NCBI GenBank assembly: GCA_903896925.1
Contig: CAITZM010000187.1
Span: forward strand, 62,001-126,000
Origin: an uncultured Lentisphaerota bacterium
GTDB lineage: Bacteria; Verrucomicrobiota; Kiritimatiellia; CAIQIC01
Length of the DNA: 64,000 nucleotides
Reading direction: 5' to 3'
Shown: positions 54,879 to 62,086 of the stretch, piece after piece
How the letters are laid out: each line of letters begins with the position of its first letter
Numbering within the stretch: position 1 is the stretch's first letter
The notes under the pieces: generated by a model
What the model saw: the letters and a program-made list of their open reading frames with translations, nothing else
Database searches by the model: none
Told to the model about the DNA's origin: nothing
Program-made: the position numbers and the translations under genes

Positions 54879-55904
54879 TCACTCCCGCGCGGCGTCGAGG
54901 AAGGCGCGGATGTTGGCGGTGCTGACGTTCGGCGGCATGCCGCCGCCGCAGGAAAGCATCCACCGCGTCTGCGTGGTGACCTCGGCGCGGAGCTTGCGCA
55001 CCGCCGCGCGCACGTCGCCGGGCGTGCCGGCCGCGAGCACGTCGCGCGGCGGGATGTTGCCCAGCAGCGCGAGCTTGCCGCCCGACAGGGCCTGCATTTC
55101 GGTGAGGCTGAGCTGGATGCCGGGGTTGTAGAAGTTGATGCCGAGGTCGGCGTAGTGCCGCAGGCTCGCGGCGCACGGCGCGTCGTTGTGGAAGAACTTC
55201 ACGCTGACATCCGTGGCGTAAAGCTCCTGCAGGTAAGGCTTGCCGAACTCGAGGAAGTCCTCCTCACCGATGAAGCCGACAATGTCGTCGAGCATCATCA
55301 GGCCGTCGATGGTCGGGATCTTCTCGCGCTGCAGCGCGTGCCATTGCTTGAGGAAGTCGGTGATGAGCCGCAGCAGCTGGTGCATGGGCTCCGGGTCGGT
55401 CTTGATCGCCATCAGGAATTCCGTCGTGCCCATCAGGAAGCTGGCGACGTTGAGCGGGCCGCGCGAGACGGAGAACCGGATCTGGTGGCCGAGGTCCTCG
55501 ATCCGCGGCCGCGCCCAGAGCAGGCGCCGCAGCATGAACGGCAGCAGGCCGTCGCTGGCGGGGTTCGGCAGCTTGAGGTCGGCGACCTGCGCGGGGTCGG
55601 TGATGATCTTCTCCGCATAGGGGAACTCATTGGCGGGGAACGTGCAGCGCGAGCCGAAGGCCGAGGGTTCCGTGCACATCCCGAACTCCGACCAGAAGCC
55701 GGGCAGGAAGGTCGCCTCCGGGAACGCCTCGATCGCCTTGCGGTTGGCCTCGAACCAGAGCGTTTCGCTGGCCAGATAGTCGGCGATCTCGAGGCCGGCC
55801 CAGGCGGGCAGCCACGGGCTGTCTATGATGAAGCCCACCGGCAGTTGCGGCAGCTTGTCGCCGCGTACCACCGCGAGCAGTTCGTTCCATTGTTGCTGGG
55901 TCAT
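54879..55904 (-). CDS. Uroporphyrinogen-decarboxylase-family protein
   Basis: The 341-residue TIM barrel is of the URO-D/methyltransferase MtaA-CmuA type: YLASETLWFEANRKAIEAFPE, RFSVSRGPLNVASFLMG, VKFFHNDAPCAASLRHYADLGINFYNPG, ALLGNIPPRDVLAAGTPGDV. The substrate-binding arginines of true HemE are not evident, and this shorter subgroup is common in Verrucomicrobia, with unproven roles (demethylation of methylated compounds is one suggestion). A GAGGTGA ribosome site precedes the ATG. It follows the nuo promoter region on the same strand but is a separate unit. Confidence 0.85.
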   Translation of the reverse strand: MTQQQWNELLAVVRGDKLPQLPVGFIIDSPWLPAWAGLEIADYLASETLWFEANRKAIEAFPEATFLPGFWSEFGMCTEPSAFGSRCTFPANEFPYAEKIITDPAQVADLKLPNPASDGLLPFMLRRLLWARPRIEDLGHQIRFSVSRGPLNVASFLMGTTEFLMAIKTDPEPMHQLLRLITDFLKQWHALQREKIPTIDGLMMLDDIVGFIGEEDFLEFGKPYLQELYATDVSVKFFHNDAPCAASLRHYADLGINFYNPGIQLSLTEMQALSGGKLALLGNIPPRDVLAAGTPGDVRAAVRKLRAEVTTQTRWMLSCGGGMPPNVSTANIRAFLDAARE

Positions 55905-55949
55905 CGCTCACCTCTTCAGATTTATTACACCACGGACGCGTGCGCCGGA

Positions 55950-55968
55950 TTCTCCAAGGTTTGGAGAA
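55950..55968. repeat. TTCTCCAA-GGT-TTGGAGAA palindrome
   Basis: This is the TTTCCAA/TTGGAAA family with a base change in one arm matched by the complementary change in the other arm. It lies upstream of the URO-D gene. Confidence 0.75.
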
Positions 55969-56077
55969 AGATGCCAGCGTTTTTTCTGGGCCATGGACAT
56001 CTACAAGGCAAACGGCCGTTTTTCCACACTTGCGTTCCGATAAGTGCGCGCTATGGTGCCCGTGGATGGCAGCGACC

Positions 56078-56263
56078 ATGAATGCAGAACAGAAAAAAAT
56101 CCTGCAGGGCAAGACGCCCTCCGAAAAGCTGGCCATCGCCCAGCAGATGGCGGTGGCCGCCCGTGAATTGAAAGCCAGCGCTTTACGTGCGTTTCATCCC
56201 GACTGGACCGAGGAACAGGTTGTCCGTAAAGTGAGGGAGCTATTCCTTGCCGCCCGCACATGA
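56078..56263 (+). CDS. Small protein of the ARxLKAxALRxxHPDWTEE type
   Basis: The 61-residue product is highly helical and has KLAIAQQMAVAARELKASALRAFHPDWTEE in overlapping halves, then VRKVRELFL. Proteins of this kind, with the ALR-x-x-HPDW core, often lie next to nucleotidyltransferase genes of toxin-antitoxin-like pairs; here the only nucleotidyltransferase is 5 kb away (61508-62014). ATG 56078 is chosen at the start of the conserved core; an ATG at 56066 is also possible. The function is unknown. Confidence 0.6.
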   Translation: MNAEQKKILQGKTPSEKLAIAQQMAVAARELKASALRAFHPDWTEEQVVRKVRELFLAART

Positions 56264-56328
56264 ACTTTTCCTGGTGTTTATCACACCGCTGAACCGGCTC
56301 TGAATAACAAGGTAGCGTCACCCCATTT

Positions 56329-56359
56329 CGGCGGCTGGAAAGCCGCCGCTCCCAGCTAG
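56329..56359. repeat. Inverted GCTGGGAG-headed hairpin
   Basis: CGGCGGCT-GGAA-AGCCGCCG is followed by CTCCCAGCTAG. The stem sequence is the same as at 63624-63655. Confidence 0.75.
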
Positions 56360-56430
56360 CAAATCCGCCGCCTCAACGTGGAGCCACCATCGTCATTACT
56401 GCAGCAGTTCCACCGCGCAGTCTCCGTACT

Positions 56431-56469
56431 TCGATGTTCGATGTTAAATGTTCGGTGTTCGATGTTCGC
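56431..56469. repeat. GATGTTCG tandem repeat
   Basis: Units GATGTTC, GATGTTAAATGTTC, GGTGTTC and GATGTTC in series, just past the stop of the beta-propeller gene. Confidence 0.6.
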
Positions 56470-56482
56470 TTCGATTGCCGCG

Positions 56483-57745
56483 TCAGACCACACCGCGCAG
56501 GTCGAGCAGGTAGATCTGCCGGCCGCCGTGATGCGGCGAATCGATGGCGACCCACTGGCCGTCGCGGCTGCAGCGCGGATGCGTGTCGCACCGCCATTCA
56601 CCGGTGTATTCCGGCGGCGAACGGAAGTGACCGAGCTCGACGATTTTTTTCGCCGCGACGTTCAGCAAATACGGATTCTGGTTGCGGTTCTTGCTGCCGG
56701 CGTAGGTGTCGCACAAGATCCACTGGTTGCCGGGCAGGTAGGTGCAGTGGCCATCCACCGGCAGCATGCCCTCGATGAGTTCGGCCTTGCCCGTGTGGTC
56801 CTCGAACAGCTGGCAGCGCCATTCCTTGGTGTTGTTCCAGCCGGCATAGGCGAGGATGTGGGTCGGATCGCGCCAGATGAAATGCGAAACGAGGCCGCTC
56901 GCGTTGAGCAGGAACAAATCCTTGCCGTCCGCGCCAACGGTGAACATGCGCGTCTTCCAGCCCTTGCCCTCCGCCTCGCCACGCCAGCGGTGCAGGAACT
57001 CGAAGCGCGTGCCGTCGGGCGAGACGAGCAGATGATTGAACCAGTGCTTGGCGTTCTTCGAGTACCCGCCGGTCTGCGGAAACCTGGCGACGTCGGCGAA
57101 CGAGAGCAGCAGCGACTGCTTCCCCGTCTCCAGATCCATCTTCCAGAGGCCCGCATCCTCCGGCGCAAGCACGGCCGCGTTCGGGTCGGGCAGGCCCGCG
57201 TAGCCGTAGCCGGGCCGGCAGTCGTTGAGCCGGCGGAAATCCGGCGCGACGGCCCACTTGCCGTCCGGGCTGAGCGCATAGATCGGCGCAGGCAGCGTGC
57301 GCTGCTTGCCGCTCTCCACATCGAGGAGATGGCAGACGAAGTGATCGTCCTGCCGGTCGTTCCAAATGACGGTGCTTTTGGAACCCGGCAGCCATTGCAA
57401 CATGCAGCCCTGCTGCCAGTTCCACGCGCGCGACGTGCCCAGCTCGATCCACTTGTCGCCATCCTGCAAATCCACCATGCCGACGCGGATCACATCGTCC
57501 GCGCGCGGCGAATGGCCCTCGAAATCCACCTCCATGCCCAGCACGCGCCGGCCGGCGGGATCGAACTCCAGCTTGTCGTAGTAGCCGAACCAATGGAACT
57601 TCGGCCCGCGCGTGATCGCGCGCACCGGCACATTGGCGGTAAACTCCACCGGCCGGGCCTCGCTCGCCGCCCGCCCCGCCACCGCGCCGAGCGTCAATGC
57701 GCCCGCCGCCCCCAGAAACTCCCGCCGCGAATAGTTTATCGTCAT
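56483..57745 (-). CDS. Tat-exported beta-propeller protein (PD40/oligogalacturonate-lyase-like)
   Basis: The 420-residue product has a twin-arginine signal (YSRREFLGAAGALTLGAVAG) and a body of PD40/WD40-type blades with conserved SPDG and DG-turns (YALSPDGKWAVAPD, HLLVSPDGTRFEFLHRW, FIWRDPTHILAYAGW, CSRDGQWVAIDSPHHG). The His/Trp-rich arrangement HWF, HFIW and DSPHHG is compatible with family PL22 oligogalacturonate lyase, a seven-bladed manganese enzyme, but this is not proven. It follows the small membrane gene by 18 bases, at the end of an operon with uxuA, which would fit degradation of uronate oligosaccharides. Confidence 0.75.
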   Translation of the reverse strand: MTINYSRREFLGAAGALTLGAVAGRAASEARPVEFTANVPVRAITRGPKFHWFGYYDKLEFDPAGRRVLGMEVDFEGHSPRADDVIRVGMVDLQDGDKWIELGTSRAWNWQQGCMLQWLPGSKSTVIWNDRQDDHFVCHLLDVESGKQRTLPAPIYALSPDGKWAVAPDFRRLNDCRPGYGYAGLPDPNAAVLAPEDAGLWKMDLETGKQSLLLSFADVARFPQTGGYSKNAKHWFNHLLVSPDGTRFEFLHRWRGEAEGKGWKTRMFTVGADGKDLFLLNASGLVSHFIWRDPTHILAYAGWNNTKEWRCQLFEDHTGKAELIEGMLPVDGHCTYLPGNQWILCDTYAGSKNRNQNPYLLNVAAKKIVELGHFRSPPEYTGEWRCDTHPRCSRDGQWVAIDSPHHGGRQIYLLDLRGVV

Positions 57746-57763
57746 GCTTGCCTCACTTGAAAA

Positions 57764-58168
57764 TTACTGCTTCCCATCGTTGTTCCAAACCATCTGCCCG
57801 CTGAAATCCGCCTTCCAAACGATTTGGCCTCGTCGCTGACCCTCATAGATGAAGGGCAATTCTAAAATCACGACATTCGTAGACGTGTTTACCGTGAATG
57901 GAGTAAAGACACACTGTGCAGACTTGATGAAAGCCATGTCCTCATCGGTCAAAAACCCTTTCTGTTTGGCGAACAGAATAGTCACTGTGTCATTCGTATG
58001 CGCCCAGATGCATTTATGCAGTTTCCCCATTACATCGGCTGTGCGCAGCATAAGGGCATGAGCAGGACCGTGAAGTTTGGCAGGCACGGGGCGAGCTACA
58101 TAGACGATAAGCAGTCCCACCAAGAGGACCAACACACCAAGAACCAGCCATTGAGTAATCGCCTTCAG
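57764..58168 (-). CDS. Small membrane-anchored protein, probable CTG start
   Basis: The 134-residue product has one N-terminal helix (about 6-28, WLVLGVLVLLVGLLIVYVA) and a soluble C-terminal domain with TVTILFAKQKGFLTDEDMAFI, FTPFTVNTSTNVVIL and QIVWKADFSGQMVW, probably outside the cytoplasm. No family is recognised. There is no ATG before the helix. A perfect AGGAG overlaps the uxuA stop and lies five bases before a CTG at 58168, which is the best-supported start. A GTG at 58249 would need an 80-base overlap with uxuA. It sits between uxuA (8 bases) and the propeller gene (18 bases). Confidence 0.62.
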   Translation of the reverse strand: MKAITQWLVLGVLVLLVGLLIVYVARPVPAKLHGPAHALMLRTADVMGKLHKCIWAHTNDTVTILFAKQKGFLTDEDMAFIKSAQCVFTPFTVNTSTNVVILELPFIYEGQRRGQIVWKADFSGQMVWNNDGKQ

Positions 58169-58176
58169 ACTTACTC

Positions 58177-59250
58177 CTATTCCGCTGCGCCCACGGATTG
58201 CAAAGCCGCACGCAGATAACCCAGTGCAAAGGCCATGCCGGCGTGCCACGGGGCGGCGCAGGCCATCTGCGGCGCGTGGTCGGGGATGATCACACCGTCG
58301 AACTTGTTGTCCTTCAGGATGCGCAGGACGCGCAGCACGTCCAGATCGCCCTCATCGATGAAGGTCTCGCGGTAGCTCGGCACGTGGCCGCGCACGTTGC
58401 GCAGGTGGACGTAAGCCACGCGTCCCTGCTTGCTGTACTGGTCCACCGCCTCCAGCACGCCGCCCTCGCTCATCTCCGCGAGCGTGCCGATGCAGAACTC
58501 CAGCGCATTGTTCGGGCTCGGATGCAGGTCGAGCAGCTTCTGGTAGAGGCGCGGCTGATGGACCAGCCGCGGCTGGCCGCGCATGGTCGGCGTCGGCGGG
58601 TCGTCGGGATGCGCGGCGAGCGTGACGCCCGCCTCCTCCGCCACCGGCACCACCGCATCGAGAAAATCCTTCGCGCGCTGCCAGAGCTGCTCCGGCGTCG
58701 CCGGCGGCACGATCCCGCCGCGCGCGTGTTCGTCCACCACCATGTTCCAGGCCATGCCCTGCGGCAGCGGATCGTTCTCCGCGCCCTCGATGCCGACGAC
58801 CTCCGCGCCGCCGCGTCCCCACGGGCCCTTGATGCGGCCGGCGACGCCGGCGATGGAGAAGTTGTAGGCCATGATCGGGATGCCCGCGCGGCCGATGTTG
58901 CGGATGATCGTCTTGCAGTTCTCCAGGTGCCGCGCCTTCTGCGGGCCGTCGAGCAACACGTCGTGCCAATGCGCCGGGTCGAAGTTCTCGATCGCCTCCA
59001 GCTCGAGCCCCGCGGCGTTGATCTCCGCCTTGAGCGCGGCAAGCTCCTCGTAGCTCCACAGCTTGTTGGGATCGCCCGCGACGCCCCAGCCGCCCAGCCC
59101 GCCGAGCGGCTGGTCCACCGGCCGGTTGTCCTGCCCGCGGTTGAAGTAGTCCACCAGGTGCACCACCACGTGCGTGCACCCGCACTGCCGCGCGAAGCGG
59201 TAATACTCGTCGTTCAGCATGTGCTTATAAAGCCCGAGTCCTAGTTTCAT
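58177..59250 (-). CDS. uxuA: Mannonate dehydratase UxuA
   Basis: UxuA dehydrates D-mannonate to 2-keto-3-deoxygluconate, in the cytosolic glucuronate pathway. The 357-residue TIM barrel has NFSIAGV, AAHPDDPP (metal and substrate loop), FCIGTLAEM, VAYVHLRNVRG and ETFIDEGDLD, then GVIIPDHAP, all typical. The start at 59250 gives the normal MKLGLGLY N-terminus. It is preceded by a short-chain dehydrogenase that could supply mannonate from fructuronate, so the two likely act in sequence. Confidence 0.93.
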   Translation of the reverse strand: MKLGLGLYKHMLNDEYYRFARQCGCTHVVVHLVDYFNRGQDNRPVDQPLGGLGGWGVAGDPNKLWSYEELAALKAEINAAGLELEAIENFDPAHWHDVLLDGPQKARHLENCKTIIRNIGRAGIPIMAYNFSIAGVAGRIKGPWGRGGAEVVGIEGAENDPLPQGMAWNMVVDEHARGGIVPPATPEQLWQRAKDFLDAVVPVAEEAGVTLAAHPDDPPTPTMRGQPRLVHQPRLYQKLLDLHPSPNNALEFCIGTLAEMSEGGVLEAVDQYSKQGRVAYVHLRNVRGHVPSYRETFIDEGDLDVLRVLRILKDNKFDGVIIPDHAPQMACAAPWHAGMAFALGYLRAALQSVGAAE

Positions 59251-59261
59251 ATTTTATTTTT

Positions 59262-59345
59262 CACCACAGAGGACACAGAGGTCGGATGAGGGCACAGAGG
59301 AAAGCCTCTGTGATCCTCCGCTTGCCTCCGTGACCTCTGTGGTTG
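59262..59345. repeat. CACAGAGG inverted repeat
   Basis: CACCACAGAGG and CACAGAGG units on the left face CCTCTGTG and CCTCTGTGGTTG on the right, able to form a long imperfect stem in the 120-base gap between the SDR gene and uxuA. Confidence 0.65.
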
Positions 59346-59370
59346 ATTCTTTCCGCTCATCGGCACTTCC

Positions 59371-60126
59371 TCAGAACCCCATGCTCACGCCGCCATCCAC
59401 GGGCAGCACGACGCCGGTGATGAACTTGGCGGCGGGCGCGCAGAGGAACACCGCGGCGCCGGCGACGTCGTCGGGCTGGCCCATCCGGCCCATCGGCGTG
59501 CGCTGGAGGATGCGCTGCAGGCGGGCGGGATCGCCCAGGACCGCGCCGCGCGTGATGTCGGTTTCGATCCAGCCCGGCGCGATGGCGTTGACGCGCACGC
59601 CGTGCGGCGCCCACTCCACCGCCATCGTCCGCATCAGGCCGAGCATGGCCGTCTTGGCCGCCGCGTAGGCGCCCACCAGCGGCACGCCGAACAGCGAGGC
59701 CATCGAGGCGATGAAGATGATGCTGCCCTTGCCGCGCGGCTTCATCAGCGCGTAGGCCGCGCGGCTGAGCGCGTGCGCGCCGAGGACGTGGATGTCCATC
59801 TGGCAGCTGATTTCCTTCTCGGTCACCTCCGCCACCGGCTTCTTCAGGTGGACGCCGGCGTTGTTGACGAGGATGGTGACCGGGCCGACCTGCGACTCGA
59901 CATCGGCCAGCAGGGCGGGTGCCGCGGCAAAGTCGGCGACGTCGTGCGCGCGGAAGGTCGCCGCCGCGCCCAGCTCGGCGCAGGCCACCTGCAGCGGCTC
60001 CACACGCCGGCCGACGAGCACGACGCGCGCGCCCGCCTCGACGAACGCCCGCGCCATCCCCAGGCCCAACCCCGTCCCGCCGCCCGTGATGACGGCGACC
60101 TCATTAGTGAGCGAGAAATTATTCAT
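59371..60126 (-). CDS. Short-chain dehydrogenase/reductase, probable uronate-pathway oxidoreductase
   Basis: The 251-residue classical SDR has the cofactor loop TGGGTGLG (about 14-21), NNAGV, catalytic Ser of SMAS, YAAAK (Tyr/Lys) and the PVDGGVSMGF ending. Its neighbour uxuA suggests it is a fructuronate reductase (D-mannonate oxidoreductase) of the SDR type; KduD-like 2-keto-3-deoxygluconate dehydrogenase is the alternative. ATG 60126 aligns with the SDR N-terminus; a start nine codons upstream is also open. Confidence 0.85.
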   Translation of the reverse strand: MNNFSLTNEVAVITGGGTGLGLGMARAFVEAGARVVLVGRRVEPLQVACAELGAAATFRAHDVADFAAAPALLADVESQVGPVTILVNNAGVHLKKPVAEVTEKEISCQMDIHVLGAHALSRAAYALMKPRGKGSIIFIASMASLFGVPLVGAYAAAKTAMLGLMRTMAVEWAPHGVRVNAIAPGWIETDITRGAVLGDPARLQRILQRTPMGRMGQPDDVAGAAVFLCAPAAKFITGVVLPVDGGVSMGF

Positions 60127-60214
60127 GCGCGGAACATAGCACGACAACCCCACCCGCGCAGGAAGATTTCACCAAGAACCTTCCCCGCCTAGGTCATCGA
60201 CCCCGGAAGATTTT

Positions 60215-60305
60215 ACCGCAAAGCCGCAAAGCATAGACAGAAGGCGCAAAGGGTCTGCTTCCTTTGCGCCTTCCGCCGAACTTAGCGTCTTTGCGTTGAA
60301 TTTTC
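60215..60305. repeat. GCAAAG inverted repeat with perfect 12-bp core
   Basis: AAGGCGCAAAGG (60241-60252) pairs perfectly with CCTTTGCGCCTT (60261-60272). Outside it, ACCGCAAAGCCGCAAAG faces AGCGTCTTTGCG imperfectly. It lies just past the stop of the Tat TIM-barrel gene; no T-run follows. Confidence 0.7.
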
Positions 60306-60325
60306 TACGGGACGAACGCGTGCGT

Positions 60326-61210
60326 TCAGGCCGTGGCCCACTGCTCGCGGATGAACGCGCAGGCTTTCGCCGGGTCGGTCTCGCCCTTCTTCCAGCCGCA
60401 CTCCAGCGAAACTTTCCCGCGGTAGGCAATGCCCTTGAGGGCCTTGAAGTAGGGCCGGAAGTCCGTGCCGCCGGGCATGGGCGCGATGCGCGAGCCCTTC
60501 TGGGCCACGTGGACGTGGACGATGCGCGCGCCGGCCTGGGTGATCGCGTCCGGCTGCTCATCTTCCTGCAGCATGTGATAGATGTCCGCGTGCAGGCGGA
60601 ACGCGGGGTGCGCGATCGCGTCCACGATCGCCGCGCCCTCGGTGACGGAGTTGATGAAGTTGGTTTCCTTGCGGTTGAGCGGCTCGAGCGCCAGCGTGAC
60701 GCCCGCCTTCTCCGCGGCCGGCGCGATGCGCTTGCCGAAGGCGATGAACTGGTCGCGCGCCTTGGCCGCATCGAAGCCCTCGGGAATCCGGCGCGCGCCG
60801 CCGCTGCCGAAGACGATGGTCTTGATGTTGGCGACGCCCGCACGGCGCAGCGCGTTCTCGGCATACTTGGCCGCCGCGTCGTGGTTCGCGTCCGGCCCGA
60901 CGATCTTCATGCCGCCCGGCAGGAAGCCGTTGACCGCGAGGACCGGGATGACGAGGCCCTTGAGCTGCGCGAGGTTCTTCTCGAACTCCGCCTCGGGTTT
61001 GTCCGGCACGAACAGGCCGCCGACGTTGCCTTCGAGAAATTCATAGCCCGCGGTCTTCATATCCGCCGCGTCCTTGTTGCCGCGACAGACACCGACCAGC
61101 GGCTTGAACCCGTCCGCCGCCGACGCCGTCCGCAGCAGCGCGACTCCCGCACCCGCCACCGCCATGCGCTGCAAGAAATCCCGCCGCGACCACTGTTGCT
61201 GCTGGTTCAT
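60326..61210 (-). CDS. Tat-exported TIM-barrel protein, sugar phosphate isomerase/epimerase family
   Basis: The 294-residue product has a twin-arginine signal (SRRDFLQRMAVAGAGVALL). The AP-endonuclease-2-type barrel has TIVFGSGGARRIPEGFDAAKA, LALEPLNRKETNFINSV (metal Glu), RLHADIYHMLQEDEQP (Asp, His) and SLECGW (Glu), i.e. a full hydroxypyruvate-isomerase/tagatose-epimerase-like metal site. The substrate is unknown. GGAG lies eight bases before ATG 61210. It is the first gene of the uronate unit, though 200 bases of repeat separate it from the SDR gene. Confidence 0.85.
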   Translation of the reverse strand: MNQQQQWSRRDFLQRMAVAGAGVALLRTASAADGFKPLVGVCRGNKDAADMKTAGYEFLEGNVGGLFVPDKPEAEFEKNLAQLKGLVIPVLAVNGFLPGGMKIVGPDANHDAAAKYAENALRRAGVANIKTIVFGSGGARRIPEGFDAAKARDQFIAFGKRIAPAAEKAGVTLALEPLNRKETNFINSVTEGAAIVDAIAHPAFRLHADIYHMLQEDEQPDAITQAGARIVHVHVAQKGSRIAPMPGGTDFRPYFKALKGIAYRGKVSLECGWKKGETDPAKACAFIREQWATA

Positions 61211-61563
61211 GTTTGTCTCCGTTTGCGATTTCCAACCCTGGTAAGTTCTGCCTGTTCTTTTTTCAAAACCTTGGAAAGGGGCACACCCGTTCTTGTGGGC
61301 GGGAGCTCCAGCTCCCGCGATTCCTGCCCGTTGTGTTGGGTTGCGCGGGAGCGGGAGCTCCCGCCCACGCGGCGGCTTGGCTTGGCTCCTCGCAATACGC
61401 TGGCAAGATCCACACCACACTCCGCCAACCACTCCGCCGCCGGATGGGTGTGATGCAGCCCGGCGCGATAACCCGCACGGTTCAGCGCCCAGGCAAAATC
61501 GTTCAGGTCACTGACCTGTTGCACGGCGCGTTCGGCGCGCGTTGGCTGTTGGCTTCGTTTCAC
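61207..61563 (-). CDS. Possible small protein overlapping the nucleotidyltransferase end
   Basis: The frame opens at 61563, inside the nucleotidyltransferase 3' end. Its first 65 or so residues have coding-like third positions (SDLNDFAWALNRAGYRAGLH, AAEWLAECGVDLASVLRG). The remainder crosses two GTGG-headed hairpins and a TTGGAAA repeat and is probably not native protein. It could be a second gene of the nucleotidyltransferase unit truncated by repeat insertion, or chance. Low confidence. Confidence 0.28.
   Translation of the reverse strand: MKRSQQPTRAERAVQQVSDLNDFAWALNRAGYRAGLHHTHPAAEWLAECGVDLASVLRGAKPSRRVGGSSRSRATQHNGQESRELELPPTRTGVPLSKVLKKEQAELTRVGNRKRRQT
61261..61277. repeat. Degenerate TTTCAAAACC-TTGGAAA repeat
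   Basis: One arm of the TTTCCAA/TTGGAAA family is intact and the other has diverged. Confidence 0.45.
61295..61368. repeat. Facing pair of GTGG-headed hairpins
   Basis: The left unit (61295-61318) is GTGG with stems GCGGGAGCT/AGCTCCCGC around CC. The right, inverted unit (61345-61368) has GCGGGAG/CTCCCGC around CGGGAG, then CCAC. Confidence 0.8.
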
Positions 61564-62014
61564 GTTTCAGCACCTGAATATCCACCTGATCGGTCTTGGA
61601 AAGACGCGCCTGTTTCATGGTGATCAAATCGGCCGGGCGGACGACGGGCAGCTGACCGCCGCCCCACGGCAACTGCACCGCTTTTTGCAGCATGCGGCGA
61701 TGCATGGGTTGTTCGGCCGGCAGGAGATCAAGCATCAGAAGATCTTCCTGATCCTGCACACGTTTCCAGAGGCGGCGCATCGTCATACCGGAACTGCGGA
61801 ACACGATGCTGCGCGGGTTCGCAACGTAACCGTCGGCCTTCAGCAGCACCACCAACTTCTCCACGTCATCGGGGTGCACCAGCAAATCAATATCCTTGGT
61901 GGTACGCACGCCGCCGTGGATCGCCACGGCCACGCCGCCGACCACGGCATAGCGCACCTTCGAGCGCTGCAGCACCCGCACCACGTCGTTGAATTGTCCG
62001 ATCAAGTTTTGCAT
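61508..62014 (-). CDS. Minimal nucleotidyltransferase-fold protein
   Basis: The 168-residue product has the DNA polymerase-beta-like nucleotidyltransferase motif VVGGVAVAIHGGVRTTKDIDLLV (GG and D-x-D seen in two halves) and a helical C-terminus with DLITMKQARLSKTDQVDI, as in the AbiEii/MNT-like and DUF6036-like groups. Relatives act as toxins or as AMP-transferring antitoxins. No clear HEPN partner adjoins. ATG 62014 has GGAAG nearby; ATG 62026 lies four codons upstream, inside a CACCATCC repeat. Confidence 0.75.
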   Translation of the reverse strand: MQNLIGQFNDVVRVLQRSKVRYAVVGGVAVAIHGGVRTTKDIDLLVHPDDVEKLVVLLKADGYVANPRSIVFRSSGMTMRRLWKRVQDQEDLLMLDLLPAEQPMHRRMLQKAVQLPWGGGQLPVVRPADLITMKQARLSKTDQVDIQVLKRETKPTANARRTRRATGQ

Positions 62015-62019
62015 CACCG

Positions 62020-62062
62020 CTTCCATCCGCCATCAACCATGCACCATCCACCATTTCTTCCC
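62020..62062. repeat. CCATCAACCATGCACCATCC-type repeat
   Basis: This third copy of the CACCATGCACCATC motif of 4911 and 5241 occupies the gap between the nucleotidyltransferase and purD. Confidence 0.6.
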
Positions 62063-62086
62063 GCGACCCTCGCCACTCGTCCCAGC

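Noticed and set aside
55940..56077. Longer version of the 61-residue protein starting at 55940
   Set aside because: The extra residues cross a TTCTCCAA palindrome and the presumed URO-D promoter region, and they do not resemble the conserved core.
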